A stretch of 64,000 nt of DNA from Flavobacteriaceae bacterium. GTDB taxonomy: Bacteria; Bacteroidota; Bacteroidia; Flavobacteriales; Flavobacteriaceae. The position numbers and the translations under genes were made by a program. The notes under the pieces are model-generated. The model saw only the letters and a program-made list of their open reading frames with translations. It did no database searches and was not told the origin of the DNA. Positions 44,516-53,899 of the stretch are shown piece after piece (within the stretch, counting starts at the first letter, position 1; every line of letters begins with the position of its first letter). The stretch spans positions 1-64,000 of the forward strand of contig JAQWSK010000016.1 of assembly GCA_029243245.1 (NCBI GenBank), in the 5' to 3' direction.

Positions 44516-47023
44516 ATGAGCAAAATCATTAATCTTCTTTTATTATTTGGAGTAATATATTTTTCTAACGCACAAAGGTCATCAAATGCTAATTTTCAAA
44601 AACAAAATATAAAGGGTCTTGTAATAGATAAAGAAACATCTCAACCACTTGAATATGCCGCAATTTCATTAACTAATTTAAGGCGTCCAGAAATAATTCA
44701 AGGGGGAATAACTGATAGTCAAGGTAGTTTTAATATTGAAGTTTGGCCTGGAAGATATACACTTACCATTGAATACATATCTTTTAAAAAGCATATTCAA
44801 AAGGATTTAATTATAAGAGGTCCCATTGATATAGGTACAATTAAACTTGAAATTGCTGTCAATGCTTTAAATGAAGTAGAAGTGATGGGAGAAAGAACAG
44901 AGGTAGAAATAAGGCTCGATAAAAGGATCTATAATGTTGGGAAAGATATAACTGTTAGAGGAGGTTCAGTTGCTGATGTCCTTGATAATGTTCCTTCTGT
45001 TTCTGTTGACGTAGATGGAACAGTTGCTTTAAGAGGAAATGACAATGTTAGAATCTTAATTAACGGGAAACCTTCTGGATTAGTAGGTATTTCTGGACCT
45101 CAAGGACTTAGACAGCTACCAGCTGAATCCATAGATAAAGTTGAAGTAGTTACTTCACCATCAGCCAGATATGATGCTGAAGGAACTGCTGGAATCTTAA
45201 ATATAATTTTAAAAAAACAAGAATTAATTGGTCTTAACGGAAACTTCTCATTAAATGCTGGAACTCCAAAAAGCAACAGAGGGTCTGCTTCATTAAACTG
45301 GAGAACCAATAAATGGAATGTTTTTAGTACTACCACAATAGGAGATAGTCAAACGAAGGGAAATTATTTAAATAACAATGAATATTTTAATGCTGGAACC
45401 GCAAGCACCTATTTAAATGAAAAAAGAAAAAATATACGCAATAGAAATAATATATTTAACAATCTTGGGATTGAATACTATATAAACGAAAAAAGCTCAC
45501 TTACTTTAAGTGGATTCTACAGAACAAGTGATAATTCAAATAACACTACAAATGATATAAGAGAACTGAGTGTAACAGGTGATATAGATAGTTATGTTCA
45601 AAGAATTGAAAGTGAAAATGAAAAAGATGATTCATTCCAATATTCTTTAGATTATGATAATGAAATTGATGATAAAGGACAAAAAATAACTGCAAGAATT
45701 CAATACGAAGAAAGCTCTGAAGATGAGTTAGGCGATATAGAATCAAGTACAAAACTACCAAACCTTCTCCCCTCTTTATTTGAAAAAGTTTCAACACTTG
45801 AATATCAGAAAAGATTTTTAATACAAACGGACTATGTTTGGCCTATTAATGAAAATACTCAATTTGAACTTGGATACAGAGGACGTTTTAATAGCCAAAC
45901 TACTGATTATAAGGTTGAGTATCTGGATCAATCAACAGGAGTTATACTAACCACTCCTACATATAACATAGATACTAGCCTGTCAAATATTTTAACTTAC
46001 AAAGAGTATGTTAATGCATTCTACAGTCAATATGGTCAAAAAATAAAAAAATTCTCATATCTGTTGGGTCTTCGTGTTGAGAGTTCAAATATTCAAGTTA
46101 ACCAACAAACAACTTCAGATTATTCTCAAAGAAAATATACTGATGTATTTCCTACAATAAACTTATCTTATGAAGTTAATGAAATGGAAAATTTCACTTT
46201 AGGCTATAGTAGAAGAATTCGAAGGCCAAGATCTAGATATATTAATCCATTCCCTTCAAGAAGTAGTATCACTAATATTTTTCAAGGAAACCCAAATATA
46301 AATCCAAGCTATTCAAATACTTTTGATTTAGGATATCTTAAAAGATGGGATAAATTTACTTTCAATAGCTCCGTCTACTTCCAAAGGTCAACTAGTGTCT
46401 TTACTTTTATTACTCAGGACACAGGAATGACAGTTATAGTCTCTGGAGATATAAATGATCCTACAAGTAATGTTTTGGAGGTACCTGTACTAAAACTTAG
46501 TCCCATTAATTTATCAGAAAATAATAGGATTGGAACTGAATTTAACTTGACTTTCACTCCATCAAGAAAAGTAAGATTAAATGGAAATTTTAATTTATTT
46601 AATTCTGAAACAATCGGATCATATAATGGAACAAGTTTTGATGCAGAAAATTTGAGTTGGTTTGCTAGGGTGAATTCTACTATTAAACTTCCTTTTGGTA
46701 TTGATTGGCAAACAAGAATTTTTTATAGAGGTCCTAGGGAAACAGCTCAAAGCAAAACCAAAGGAGTTTTCTCAATGAGTGGAGCATTAAATAAAGATGT
46801 TTTGAATGACAAAGGAACAATATCATTTAGAGCCAGTGATATCTTTAATTCTTCAAAAAGAATTAGTGAAACTAATACGCCTACTTTTTATAGCTATGGG
46901 GAGTTCCAATGGAGACAACCAACCTATATATTCACTTTTACATATAGACTTAAACAAAAGAAAAATGAACGAGGCAGGGGTCAAATGAATCAAGGAAATG
47001 GAGGTGAAGAATTTGATTTTTAA
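44516..47023 (+). CDS. Outer membrane beta-barrel receptor, TonB-dependent type
   Basis: An 835-residue outer-membrane protein. Signal peptide 1-19 (ending SNAQ), then a CarboxypepD_reg-like domain (about 33-115: IKGLVIDKETSQPLEYAAIS), a plug domain (about 130-235; DVLDNVPSVSVDVDGTVALRG, INGKPSG, AEGTAGILNIILKK) and the OMP_b-brl_3-type barrel, ending with Gly/Arg/Asn-rich KNERGRGQMNQGNGGEEFDF. No SusD-like gene is next to it, so it is not a polysaccharide utilisation pair. The substrate is not known. Its C terminus ends in Phe, as in many barrels. Confidence 0.9.
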   Translation: MSKIINLLLLFGVIYFSNAQRSSNANFQKQNIKGLVIDKETSQPLEYAAISLTNLRRPEIIQGGITDSQGSFNIEVWPGRYTLTIEYISFKKHIQKDLIIRGPIDIGTIKLEIAVNALNEVEVMGERTEVEIRLDKRIYNVGKDITVRGGSVADVLDNVPSVSVDVDGTVALRGNDNVRILINGKPSGLVGISGPQGLRQLPAESIDKVEVVTSPSARYDAEGTAGILNIILKKQELIGLNGNFSLNAGTPKSNRGSASLNWRTNKWNVFSTTTIGDSQTKGNYLNNNEYFNAGTASTYLNEKRKNIRNRNNIFNNLGIEYYINEKSSLTLSGFYRTSDNSNNTTNDIRELSVTGDIDSYVQRIESENEKDDSFQYSLDYDNEIDDKGQKITARIQYEESSEDELGDIESSTKLPNLLPSLFEKVSTLEYQKRFLIQTDYVWPINENTQFELGYRGRFNSQTTDYKVEYLDQSTGVILTTPTYNIDTSLSNILTYKEYVNAFYSQYGQKIKKFSYLLGLRVESSNIQVNQQTTSDYSQRKYTDVFPTINLSYEVNEMENFTLGYSRRIRRPRSRYINPFPSRSSITNIFQGNPNINPSYSNTFDLGYLKRWDKFTFNSSVYFQRSTSVFTFITQDTGMTVIVSGDINDPTSNVLEVPVLKLSPINLSENNRIGTEFNLTFTPSRKVRLNGNFNLFNSETIGSYNGTSFDAENLSWFARVNSTIKLPFGIDWQTRIFYRGPRETAQSKTKGVFSMSGALNKDVLNDKGTISFRASDIFNSSKRISETNTPTFYSYGEFQWRQPTYIFTFTYRLKQKKNERGRGQMNQGNGGEEFDF

Positions 47024-47032
47024 ATCTCCTGT

Positions 47033-47209
47033 TTAGCTTTTTAATTTATTTGATTTTCTAGATTCTCTCCATTCATTGAAAGCTTCTATTGCAGATCCAA
47101 ATAACCAGTATGGTATAACAAAAGTTAAAAGAAAAATCATTAGCCAAAAGCCAATAGTAAGTATCGTTATAAAAGCAAGAAACCCAAGATACTGATCAAA
47201 TTCAAACAT
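47033..47209 (-). CDS. 58-residue membrane protein, unknown
   Basis: A short gene in the gap between the receptor and fumC. From the ATG at 47209 it codes for MFEFDQYLGFLAFITILTIG and onward: two hydrophobic segments (residues 8-30 and 31-42), aromatic WLFGSAIEAFNEW, and a basic tail RESRKSNKLKS. A TATTTTTG -7 box lies 18 bases upstream. Start, stop, promoter and a membrane-anchor-like composition make it a believable small protein; I do not know its family. Confidence 0.6.
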   Translation of the reverse strand: MFEFDQYLGFLAFITILTIGFWLMIFLLTFVIPYWLFGSAIEAFNEWRESRKSNKLKS

Positions 47210-47227
47210 GTTTACATTTTGTTTCTA

Positions 47228-47235
47228 CAAAAATA
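47228..47235 (-). promoter_or_regulatory. Candidate -7 box for the 58-residue protein
   Basis: Minus-strand TATTTTTG matches TAnnTTTG, 18 bases before the ATG at 47209. Confidence 0.4.
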
Positions 47236-47282
47236 CAACAAATATTTTTTTTTAAATATAAAATCTAAATTTTTGATTTATG

Positions 47283-47290
47283 TACTTTTG
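47283..47290 (+). promoter_or_regulatory. Candidate -7 box TACTTTTG for fumC
   Basis: Exact TAnnTTTG match 17 bases upstream of the fumC ATG. No properly spaced TTTG is found for a -33 element. Confidence 0.45.
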
Positions 47291-47307
47291 TATAATAAAA
47301 CACAGAT

Positions 47308-48705
47308 ATGGATTACAGAATAGAAAAAGATACATTAGGTGAAGTTAAGGTACCCTTAGATGTATATTGGGGAGCTCAAACTGAACGTTCAAGAAATAAT
47401 TTTAAAATTGGTGCTCCTTCGTCAATGCCAATAGAAATAATATATGGATTTGCATACTTAAAAAAATCGGCTGCTTACACCAATCATGAACTCGGTGTTC
47501 TTTCTGTTGAAAAAAGAGATCTAATATCCAATGTCTGTAATGAAATTATTAATGGAATTCATGATTCTCAATTCCCTCTAGTAATCTGGCAAACTGGTTC
47601 TGGGACTCAATCTAATATGAATATCAATGAGGTTATTGCTAACAGAGCTCATGTTATTTCTGGAAATAAATTAGGTGTAGGTGAAAAATTATTAAATCCT
47701 AATGATGATGTTAATAAATCTCAATCTTCAAATGACACATTTCCAACAGCTATGCATATTGCAGCTTACAAAAAAATAATTGAGGTAACCATTCCTGGAG
47801 TAGAAAAATTAAAAATGGCTTTAGAAGAAAAAGTGGTTGAATTTCAATCAATAGTTAAAATTGGACGAACACATTTAATGGATGCTACTCCACTTACTCT
47901 AGGTCAAGAATTTTCAGGTTATTGCTCGCAAATTGAACACAGTATAAAAGCAATAAATAATACTTTATCTCATTTGTCTGAACTTGCAATAGGAGGAACA
48001 GCAGTAGGAACTGGTATAAATACTCCAAAAGGATATTCAATAAAAGTTGCTCAATATATTACAAAGTTTACTGGACATCCATTTGTTACTGCTGAAAACA
48101 AGTTTGAGTCTTTAGCGGCTCATGATGCAATAGTAGAAACTCATGGAGCATTAAAACAACTTGCCGTTGCTTTAAATAAAATAGCTAATGATATCAGAAT
48201 GTTATCATCAGGACCAAGATCAGGTATTGGTGAAATTTTATTACCAGCAAATGAACCTGGAAGCTCTATTATGCCAGGAAAAGTAAATCCAACGCAATCA
48301 GAAGCCCTAACCATGGTTTGTGCAAAAGTAATGGGTAATGATGTTGGAATTACAATTGGTGGAACTCAAGGACATTACGAATTAAATGTTTTTAAACCTC
48401 TAATGGCAGCTAATATAATTGAATCAGCAACACTCCTTGGAGAAGCTTCCAAAAGCTTCGCAGTAAATTGTGTAGAAGGAATTATTGCAAACAATAAACG
48501 AATTGATGAATTATTAAATAACTCTTTGATGTTAGTTACTGCTTTAAACACTAAAATTGGTTATTATAAGGCAGCTGAGATAGCAAATAAAGCTCATAAA
48601 GATGGAACAAGTCTAAAAGAAGCGTCTCTAACACTTGGTTATTTGACTGAAAAGGAATTTGACGAATGGGTTAGACCAGAGTTAATGACTGGAAATGACA
48701 AATAA
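47308..48705 (+). CDS. fumC: Class II fumarate hydratase
   Basis: Interconverts fumarate and malate in the TCA cycle. The signature of the fumarase/aspartase family is [13 protein letters not shown] near residue 317; substrate-site motifs are [12 protein letters not shown] and the [14 protein letters not shown] block. Length 465 is normal. Its last 11 bases overlap the start of the GNAT gene. Confidence 0.96.
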   Translation: MDYRIEKDTLGEVKVPLDVYWGAQTERSRNNFKIGAPSSMPIEIIYGFAYLKKSAAYTNHELGVLSVEKRDLISNVCNEIINGIHDSQFPLVIWQTGSGTQSNMNINEVIANRAHVISGNKLGVGEKLLNPNDDVNKSQSSNDTFPTAMHIAAYKKIIEVTIPGVEKLKMALEEKVVEFQSIVKIGRTHLMDATPLTLGQEFSGYCSQIEHSIKAINNTLSHLSELAIGGTAVGTGINTPKGYSIKVAQYITKFTGHPFVTAENKFESLAAHDAIVETHGALKQLAVALNKIANDIRMLSSGPRSGIGEILLPANEPGSSIMPGKVNPTQSEALTMVCAKVMGNDVGITIGGTQGHYELNVFKPLMAANIIESATLLGEASKSFAVNCVEGIIANNKRIDELLNNSLMLVTALNTKIGYYKAAEIANKAHKDGTSLKEASLTLGYLTEKEFDEWVRPELMTGNDK

Positions 48706-49159
48706 TTTTCAAGTTATTCCCTATGATAAAAAATTTATTCAATTTTTTATTGATTTAAATGTTGAATGGCTAGAATCTTTTTTTGAAGTGGAACCCTATG
48801 ATCTTAAGGTTTTAAAAAACTGCGAGGAGTTAATTATAAACAATGGAGGTTATATTTTTTTTGGCAAGAAAAACAATTTAATTATTGGAACATTTGCTTT
48901 GATTAAAAGAGCTAAAAATTCATACGAGCTTTCAAAAATGGCTATAAAAATAGAAGAAAGAGGTAAAGGGTATGGAAGTAAAATGCTTGAATTCGCAATT
49001 TCATTGGGGCGAAAAAATAATTGGAAAGAAACATACTTATACTCCAGTACTAAACTTAAAAATTCTATTTACTTATATAAAAAATATGGTTTTAAAAAAA
49101 CTGAATTTGGAGATAGCCCATATATGAGAGGAGATATTCGAATGGTATATCAATATTGA
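48695..49159 (+). CDS. GNAT family N-acetyltransferase
   Basis: A 154-residue acetyltransferase, overlapping fumC by 11 bases and so probably translated with it. The acetyl-CoA motif is [17 protein letters not shown] at about residues 87-103. Substrate unknown. It converges with ettA 12 bases away. Confidence 0.87.
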   Translation: MTNNFQVIPYDKKFIQFFIDLNVEWLESFFEVEPYDLKVLKNCEELIINNGGYIFFGKKNNLIIGTFALIKRAKNSYELSKMAIKIEERGKGYGSKMLEFAISLGRKNNWKETYLYSSTKLKNSIYLYKKYGFKKTEFGDSPYMRGDIRMVYQY

Positions 49160-49171
49160 GAGTGTAAAGAA

Positions 49172-50866
49172 TTAATTTCTTGACAATTTTTTGTACTGAA
49201 TTCTTTTGGGAATCAATTCTGATCCTAATCTGTTTTTCTTATTTTCCTCGTATTCAGAGTAAGAACCTTCAAAAAAATAAACTTGAGAATTCCCCTCAAA
49301 AGCTAAAATATGTGTACATATTCTGTCTAAAAACCATCTATCATGAGAAATTATAACCGCACATCCTGCAAAGCTTTCAAGACCTTCTTCTAAAGCTCTT
49401 AACGTATTCACATCTAAATCATTTGTTGGTTCATCTAATAATAAAACATTTCCCTCTTCCTTAAGAGTCATGGCTAGGTGAAGTCTGTTTCTTTCTCCTC
49501 CTGAAAGAGTAGAAACTTTTTTGTTCTGCTCATTTCCACTAAAATTAAAACGACTCAGATATGCTCTAGAATTAACTTGTTGATTTCCCATTACAATCAA
49601 ATCCTGTTCATCACAAAAATTTGCCCATATTGATTTTTCAGAATCAATATTACTATGAGCTTGATCTACATATGCAACTTTGACAGTTTCTCCTGATTTA
49701 AAAGAACCACTATCTGGAGACAATTCTTTCATTATTAACTTAAATAGCGTTGTTTTTCCAGCTCCGTTTGGACCAATAATTCCAACTATTCCCGCAGGAG
49801 GTAATCTAAAGTTCAAGTTTTCATATAAAAGCTTATCACCAAAAGATTTACTAACGCCTTTAGCTTCTATAACTTCATTACCAAGTCTTGGTCCAGAAGG
49901 AATATAAATTTCCAACTTTTCACCAACAACTTTTTGATCTTGGCTAAGTAATTTATCGTAATTTGTTAATCTAGCTTTTTGCTTAGATTGTCTTCCTTTC
50001 GGAGACATTCTTACCCATTCAAGTTCACGTTCTAAAGTTTTTTGTCTTTTACTTGCCTGCTTTTGCTCATTAGATAAACGTTTTGACTTTTGATCTAGCC
50101 ATGATGAGTAATTACCTTTCCATGGTATTCCTTCCCCCCTATCTAATTCTAATATCCATCCAGCTACATTATCTAAAAAATACCTATCGTGAGTTACCGC
50201 AATTACAGTTCCTTTATATTGAGCTAAATGATGTTCAAGCCAATGAACAGATTCTGCATCTAAGTGATTTGTAGGTTCATCTAACAATAAAATATCTGGC
50301 TTTTGCAATAGTAACCTACATAAAGCAACTCTCCTTATCTCTCCACCTGAAAGGACAGATATTTTTTCGCTAGCATATGGGGTTCTTAGAGCATCCATAG
50401 CAATTTCTAACTGAGTATCTAACTCCCATGCGTTTCTTGAATCAATTTCATCTTGCAAATCAGCTTGTCTATCCATCAATTTCTGCATTTTTTCAGGATT
50501 TTCATAAACTTCTGGCAATGCGAATTGATCATTTATAGAATTAAATTCATTTAGAATCTGAACTGTCTCTGACACACCTTCTTTAATTATATCAATAACT
50601 GTTTTACTTTGATCAACTATAGGTTCTTGCTCTAAATAGCCAATACTATAATCTTGATTAAAAGTAACATCACCTCTAAAATTTTTATCAATTCTGGCAA
50701 TTATTTTCAAAAGGGATGACTTACCAGAACCATTAAGACCAAGAATACCAATCTTAGCGCCATAAAAAAAACTAAGATGAATATTCTTTATAATATCTTT
50801 TTGCATTCCAGGATATGCTTTAGAGACTGCTGTCATGGAAAAAATTATCTTTTTATCCTCTGACAT
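49172..50866 (-). CDS. ettA: ABC-F protein EttA (translational throttle)
   Basis: A 564-residue cytosolic protein with two ABC ATPase domains and no membrane segment. Walker A motifs are GLNGSGKSSL (near residue 42) and GPNGAGKTTL (about residue 360); signatures are VLSGGEIRRVAL and LSGGERNRLHL; the linker region (RLSNEQKQASKRQKTLEREL) matches EttA. It binds the ribosomal E site and controls entry into elongation according to ADP/ATP level. It follows a small membrane protein gene after 2 bases. Confidence 0.94.
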   Translation of the reverse strand: MSEDKKIIFSMTAVSKAYPGMQKDIIKNIHLSFFYGAKIGILGLNGSGKSSLLKIIARIDKNFRGDVTFNQDYSIGYLEQEPIVDQSKTVIDIIKEGVSETVQILNEFNSINDQFALPEVYENPEKMQKLMDRQADLQDEIDSRNAWELDTQLEIAMDALRTPYASEKISVLSGGEIRRVALCRLLLQKPDILLLDEPTNHLDAESVHWLEHHLAQYKGTVIAVTHDRYFLDNVAGWILELDRGEGIPWKGNYSSWLDQKSKRLSNEQKQASKRQKTLERELEWVRMSPKGRQSKQKARLTNYDKLLSQDQKVVGEKLEIYIPSGPRLGNEVIEAKGVSKSFGDKLLYENLNFRLPPAGIVGIIGPNGAGKTTLFKLIMKELSPDSGSFKSGETVKVAYVDQAHSNIDSEKSIWANFCDEQDLIVMGNQQVNSRAYLSRFNFSGNEQNKKVSTLSGGERNRLHLAMTLKEEGNVLLLDEPTNDLDVNTLRALEEGLESFAGCAVIISHDRWFLDRICTHILAFEGNSQVYFFEGSYSEYEENKKNRLGSELIPKRIQYKKLSRN

Positions 50867-50868
50867 CC

Positions 50869-51048
50869 TTATATTCTACCTCTTAGTGCATTAAACGCCC
50901 ATGCAACAGCATTAAAACCAAGGCCAATAACTGTAAAACCAATTGTATATTCTTTATATAAAAAAACACCTAAAAGAATTAAGGCACTTCCAAGTATCAT
51001 TAGTGTTAAAGCCGCATATCCGAATATTTTATTTTTATTTAGACTCAT
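50869..51048 (-). CDS. CAL67264-like small membrane protein
   Basis: A 59-residue protein with two membrane helices (residues 9-29 and 35-52), starting MSLNKNKIFGYAALTLMILG and ending NAVAWAFNALRGRI. It matches my memory of the flavobacterial CAL67264 family of small membrane proteins. It ends 2 bases before ettA, so both are co-transcribed. Function unknown. Confidence 0.72.
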   Translation of the reverse strand: MSLNKNKIFGYAALTLMILGSALILLGVFLYKEYTIGFTVIGLGFNAVAWAFNALRGRI

Positions 51049-51079
51049 TTTTTAAATTAAGATATAAGAAATCATTAAA

Positions 51080-51997
51080 TTAAAATTTTGATGTTAATTG
51101 ATGAACAGCATTTTTCCAATTATATTTTTTTGAAAAAATAAATAAAATAATTGGGTAAAAAATAAAAAGGCTAATAAACATTTCATTATATAAATTGGGT
51201 TCAGAAATATCTTTTAAGATAGAATTAGTTTGAAATACAGTCCAATCAGCAGTTACAAGTAGTGATCCTACCAAATTATTAGCAGCGTGCCATCCAATAG
51301 CTAATTCAACTCCTTCATCCATCAATGTCATAACTCCAAGGAAAAGTCCTGTACCTATATAATAGCCCATTATTCCATATCCTAATTTTCCAACTTCAGG
51401 ATTTGCAATATGAAGACTTCCAAAAATTATTGAAGTAAACATTAAAGGTAGCCATCGGTTTCTAAACCAATTACCAAAACCCTGCATTAAATATCCTCTA
51501 AAAACATACTCTTCAAGACTTGTTTGAATAGGAATAAAAATAATTACTATTAAAAACATAAACAAGAATGGAATTGGCTTAAAATTCCAAACGTAATCTT
51601 GTGGTGATGTCATATAATCAAATGAAATCAAACTAATCATTATAAAAGACCAAAGGCCAAATGCAAAAAATATCCGATTAAAATCTATTTTGGATCTACT
51701 TGTGACTATACTTCTCATTGATTTCTCATGAAGTTTACGAACAACAAGCCAAACACCGATAAAAGTAAAAGCAAAAGGAAAAAGCATTAGAAATAAACGC
51801 ATATTTGGTGGAATTATATTAAGTAATTCCATTGGGTCTAGAGAAAGGTCAATTTCATCCTTCTTACTTGCTATCGAACTAATAAATGTAACAACAATTG
51901 GAATTTGACCTATAAAATTAAAAATGATAATTATAAACGATCCTAATAAGTAGTAACCAAATCTGAATACCCGTCCCTCTTCGTATTTTAAAAACAT
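51080..51997 (-). CDS. CPBP family intramembrane metalloprotease
   Basis: A 305-residue membrane protein with about eight helices. The CPBP/Abi motifs are EEYVFRGYLMQGF (EExxxR, motif 1), the F-x3-H motif FGSLHIANPE (motif 2), and GWHAANNLVG (motif 3). Related enzymes process CAAX-type or peptide substrates; in bacteria most are uncharacterised. It stands 31 bases upstream of the small membrane protein gene, on the same strand. Confidence 0.88.
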   Translation of the reverse strand: MFLKYEEGRVFRFGYYLLGSFIIIIFNFIGQIPIVVTFISSIASKKDEIDLSLDPMELLNIIPPNMRLFLMLFPFAFTFIGVWLVVRKLHEKSMRSIVTSRSKIDFNRIFFAFGLWSFIMISLISFDYMTSPQDYVWNFKPIPFLFMFLIVIIFIPIQTSLEEYVFRGYLMQGFGNWFRNRWLPLMFTSIIFGSLHIANPEVGKLGYGIMGYYIGTGLFLGVMTLMDEGVELAIGWHAANNLVGSLLVTADWTVFQTNSILKDISEPNLYNEMFISLFIFYPIILFIFSKKYNWKNAVHQLTSKF

Positions 51998-52064
51998 TTT
52001 TTAAAAGTTTAAGACCTCAATATAACTCTTTTTTAAAGGGAATTATAACAAATTTTTATTTGAA

Positions 52065-53432
52065 CTAAAAGTTAGTATAAAATGGATTTAATAATAATAT
52101 ATATATTATCGTAAAAATCATTTGAAAATAAATAGTGTTAATATTAGATTTAATAAGAGCCCTAGAATTATAATTTTTAAATATGTGTTTAAAAATTAAC
52201 ATACCAATCAAAAATAACAATCCGTTGCTAACATAATAAACAGTATATGAAAAATATAAAATGTTTTTATTTAAAATATCTGCAAAAAAATACATAAATG
52301 AAAATGTGGCAATTAAAAATAATAAGTAGATCCACCTTGAAGCTTTTTTACCAAACAAAACAACCAAGTTGGTTTTAGCTGCTAATTTATCAGATTTATA
52401 ATCAGGAAACTGATTGATAAATAAAATATTGGTTGTTAATAATCCAACAGGGACTCCTAATAGAAAAAGATTAATAAACTCATTAGAAAGGTAGGTTATC
52501 GTTTCATTTGAAATTGCATATCCAGTTCCTAGAGTTAAAAGAGGTCCAAATGCTAAAAAAATAGTTAACTCCCCCAGTCCATTTCTAGAAACTAATCTTA
52601 AAGGGGGTGCTGTATAGAAATACCCAAAAAAACCACCTAATAAAGCAATTATAGATATGGATTTTAGGTTTTCTACTGATTCAGTATTATAGTATGATAG
52701 AACCAAAATTAGAATAACTGAAAAAAAACTAATACCTAACATAATTCTTCCTAATGATTTTGTTTTCTTTAAAGTTGTCAACCCTAATTCAATTGCTCTA
52801 CTTCCACCTGATATTTGAGCTCCCTGGAGAAACTTATCATTTAATCCAACATTAAAATATTCTTCATTTAAACCATCCGTCCCATCTTTAACATCAAAAT
52901 AATCATTATAAAGATTTGAAAATAATTGAAGAGTAAGAATTCCTGCTAAAGTTAAGAGTAAACTAGTTGTACTATATAAATAATCACCTTTACCAGCAAA
53001 GTAAGAAGCTACAGCGAGGACTGGTAATATTGATGCAGATCCAAAACCAGCTCTAGTAATTGCTACACCCTTAATTATTTTTGTTGAAAAAGATATAGGA
53101 ATGCTTACCTTCTCCTCAATAAGCTCAGTTATTCCACAATAACCTGTTTGTGGATTATTTTTTCCATTCGAAAAATTTGGAGTTACTTTAATTTTAGCAC
53201 TAAAGACAGTTCCGTCCTTTTTTATAAATTTTGTTTTTGTTTCGTAACTACCCTCCTCATTTGCTTTTTTTAACCAAATCAAAACATTTTGAAGAACAAT
53301 CTCTCCTTCTGAAAAAATAGATACTCTTTTTTTTCCAATAAGTTCAGAATTAGTATATCCAAAAAGTTTTTCTGCATCTTTATTTAGGTTTTCAATTATA
53401 CCTTCCATGTCACATATTATAACACTTTTCAT
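52065..53432 (-). CDS. menA: UbiA/MenA-type prenyltransferase with N-terminal PAS domain
   Basis: One continuous frame of 455 residues. Residues 1-107 form a PAS sensor domain (VIICDMEGIIENLNKDAEKL, FGYTNSELIGKK, the KKDGTVFSAKIKV strand and the PAC-like end GYCGITELIEEK). Residues 117-455 form a UbiA-type prenyltransferase with about nine membrane helices; the first Asp-rich motif is N176-D-Y-F-D180-V-K-D183-G-T-D186, followed by SGGSRAIELGL, and the second is NQFPDYKSDKLAAK. The family joins a polyprenyl chain to an aromatic acceptor; the preceding menI-like gene points to dihydroxynaphthoate and menaquinone. The PAS lacks the LOV Cys motif, so flavin-Cys photochemistry is not expected; heme, ligand or redox sensing is open. 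The menA symbol is inferred. Confidence 0.85.
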   Translation of the reverse strand: MKSVIICDMEGIIENLNKDAEKLFGYTNSELIGKKRVSIFSEGEIVLQNVLIWLKKANEEGSYETKTKFIKKDGTVFSAKIKVTPNFSNGKNNPQTGYCGITELIEEKVSIPISFSTKIIKGVAITRAGFGSASILPVLAVASYFAGKGDYLYSTTSLLLTLAGILTLQLFSNLYNDYFDVKDGTDGLNEEYFNVGLNDKFLQGAQISGGSRAIELGLTTLKKTKSLGRIMLGISFFSVILILVLSYYNTESVENLKSISIIALLGGFFGYFYTAPPLRLVSRNGLGELTIFLAFGPLLTLGTGYAISNETITYLSNEFINLFLLGVPVGLLTTNILFINQFPDYKSDKLAAKTNLVVLFGKKASRWIYLLFLIATFSFMYFFADILNKNILYFSYTVYYVSNGLLFLIGMLIFKHIFKNYNSRALIKSNINTIYFQMIFTIIYILLLNPFYTNF

Positions 53433-53433
53433 A

Positions 53434-53847
53434 TTATTTTTTTTTTCTTGAGTAAGTAGTTAATTTACAAATCGATATTAATTCATTTTCTTCATTTGTA
53501 ACTTTAATTTCCCATAATTGAATTGTTTTACCCTTATTAATAGGCCTTGCCGTTGCATAAATATAACCATTAGAGATAGATTTTAAATGATTTGCAGAAA
53601 TTTCAATACCCCGAATTGTTCGATTTGTGTTTTTATTCAAAATAAACGCTGCTGAACTACCCACTGTTTCAGCAAGAGCAACAGTAGCTCCACCATGTAG
53701 AACCCCTTCTGGTTGATGCACTTTTGATGTCACTGGCATTTTAGCTATAACAAAATCATCACCAAAATCTACAAACTCGATATCTAATGTTTGCATCAGT
53801 GTATTTGAATTAGAATTAAAAAATTTTAATAAACTTTCTTTATCCAT
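53434..53847 (-). CDS. menI: DHNA-CoA thioesterase MenI-like (hotdog)
   Basis: A 137-residue hotdog thioesterase. The stretch HQPEGVLHGGATVALAETVG closely resembles E. coli YdiI/MenI, including the catalytic Glu (ALAE) and His-Gly-Gly region, and so does the ending with LTTYSRK. MenI removes CoA from 1,4-dihydroxy-2-naphthoyl-CoA before prenylation. The prenyltransferase gene follows after one base, which supports the assignment. General PaaI-type thioesterase activity is the alternative. Confidence 0.85.
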   Translation of the reverse strand: MDKESLLKFFNSNSNTLMQTLDIEFVDFGDDFVIAKMPVTSKVHQPEGVLHGGATVALAETVGSSAAFILNKNTNRTIRGIEISANHLKSISNGYIYATARPINKGKTIQLWEIKVTNEENELISICKLTTYSRKKK

Positions 53848-53854
53848 TATGTGT

Positions 53855-53887
53855 AAAAAAAAACAGCCTTAAACTTAAGGCTGTTTT
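53855..53887 (-). terminator. Rho-independent terminator after dnaK
   Basis: The arms AACAGCCTTA (53862-53871) and TAAGGCTGTT (53876-53885) pair perfectly, and a nine-base A run on the plus strand (53855-53863) gives the U tract on the minus strand. It lies 12 bases beyond the dnaK stop. Confidence 0.88.
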
Positions 53888-53899
53888 ATAAATTTATAA

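Noticed and set aside
46806-46988. Separate small ORF inside the receptor gene
   Set aside because: It is an out-of-frame shadow of the receptor C terminus, with no promoter and unlikely composition.
44516-47023. Polysaccharide utilisation locus
   Set aside because: The receptor has no SusD partner, glycoside hydrolases or sulfatases around it.
49160-49185. Terminator between the GNAT gene and ettA
   Set aside because: The AAGAATTAATTTCTT-type dyad is short and AT-only, too weak to support a terminator and inside the ettA end.
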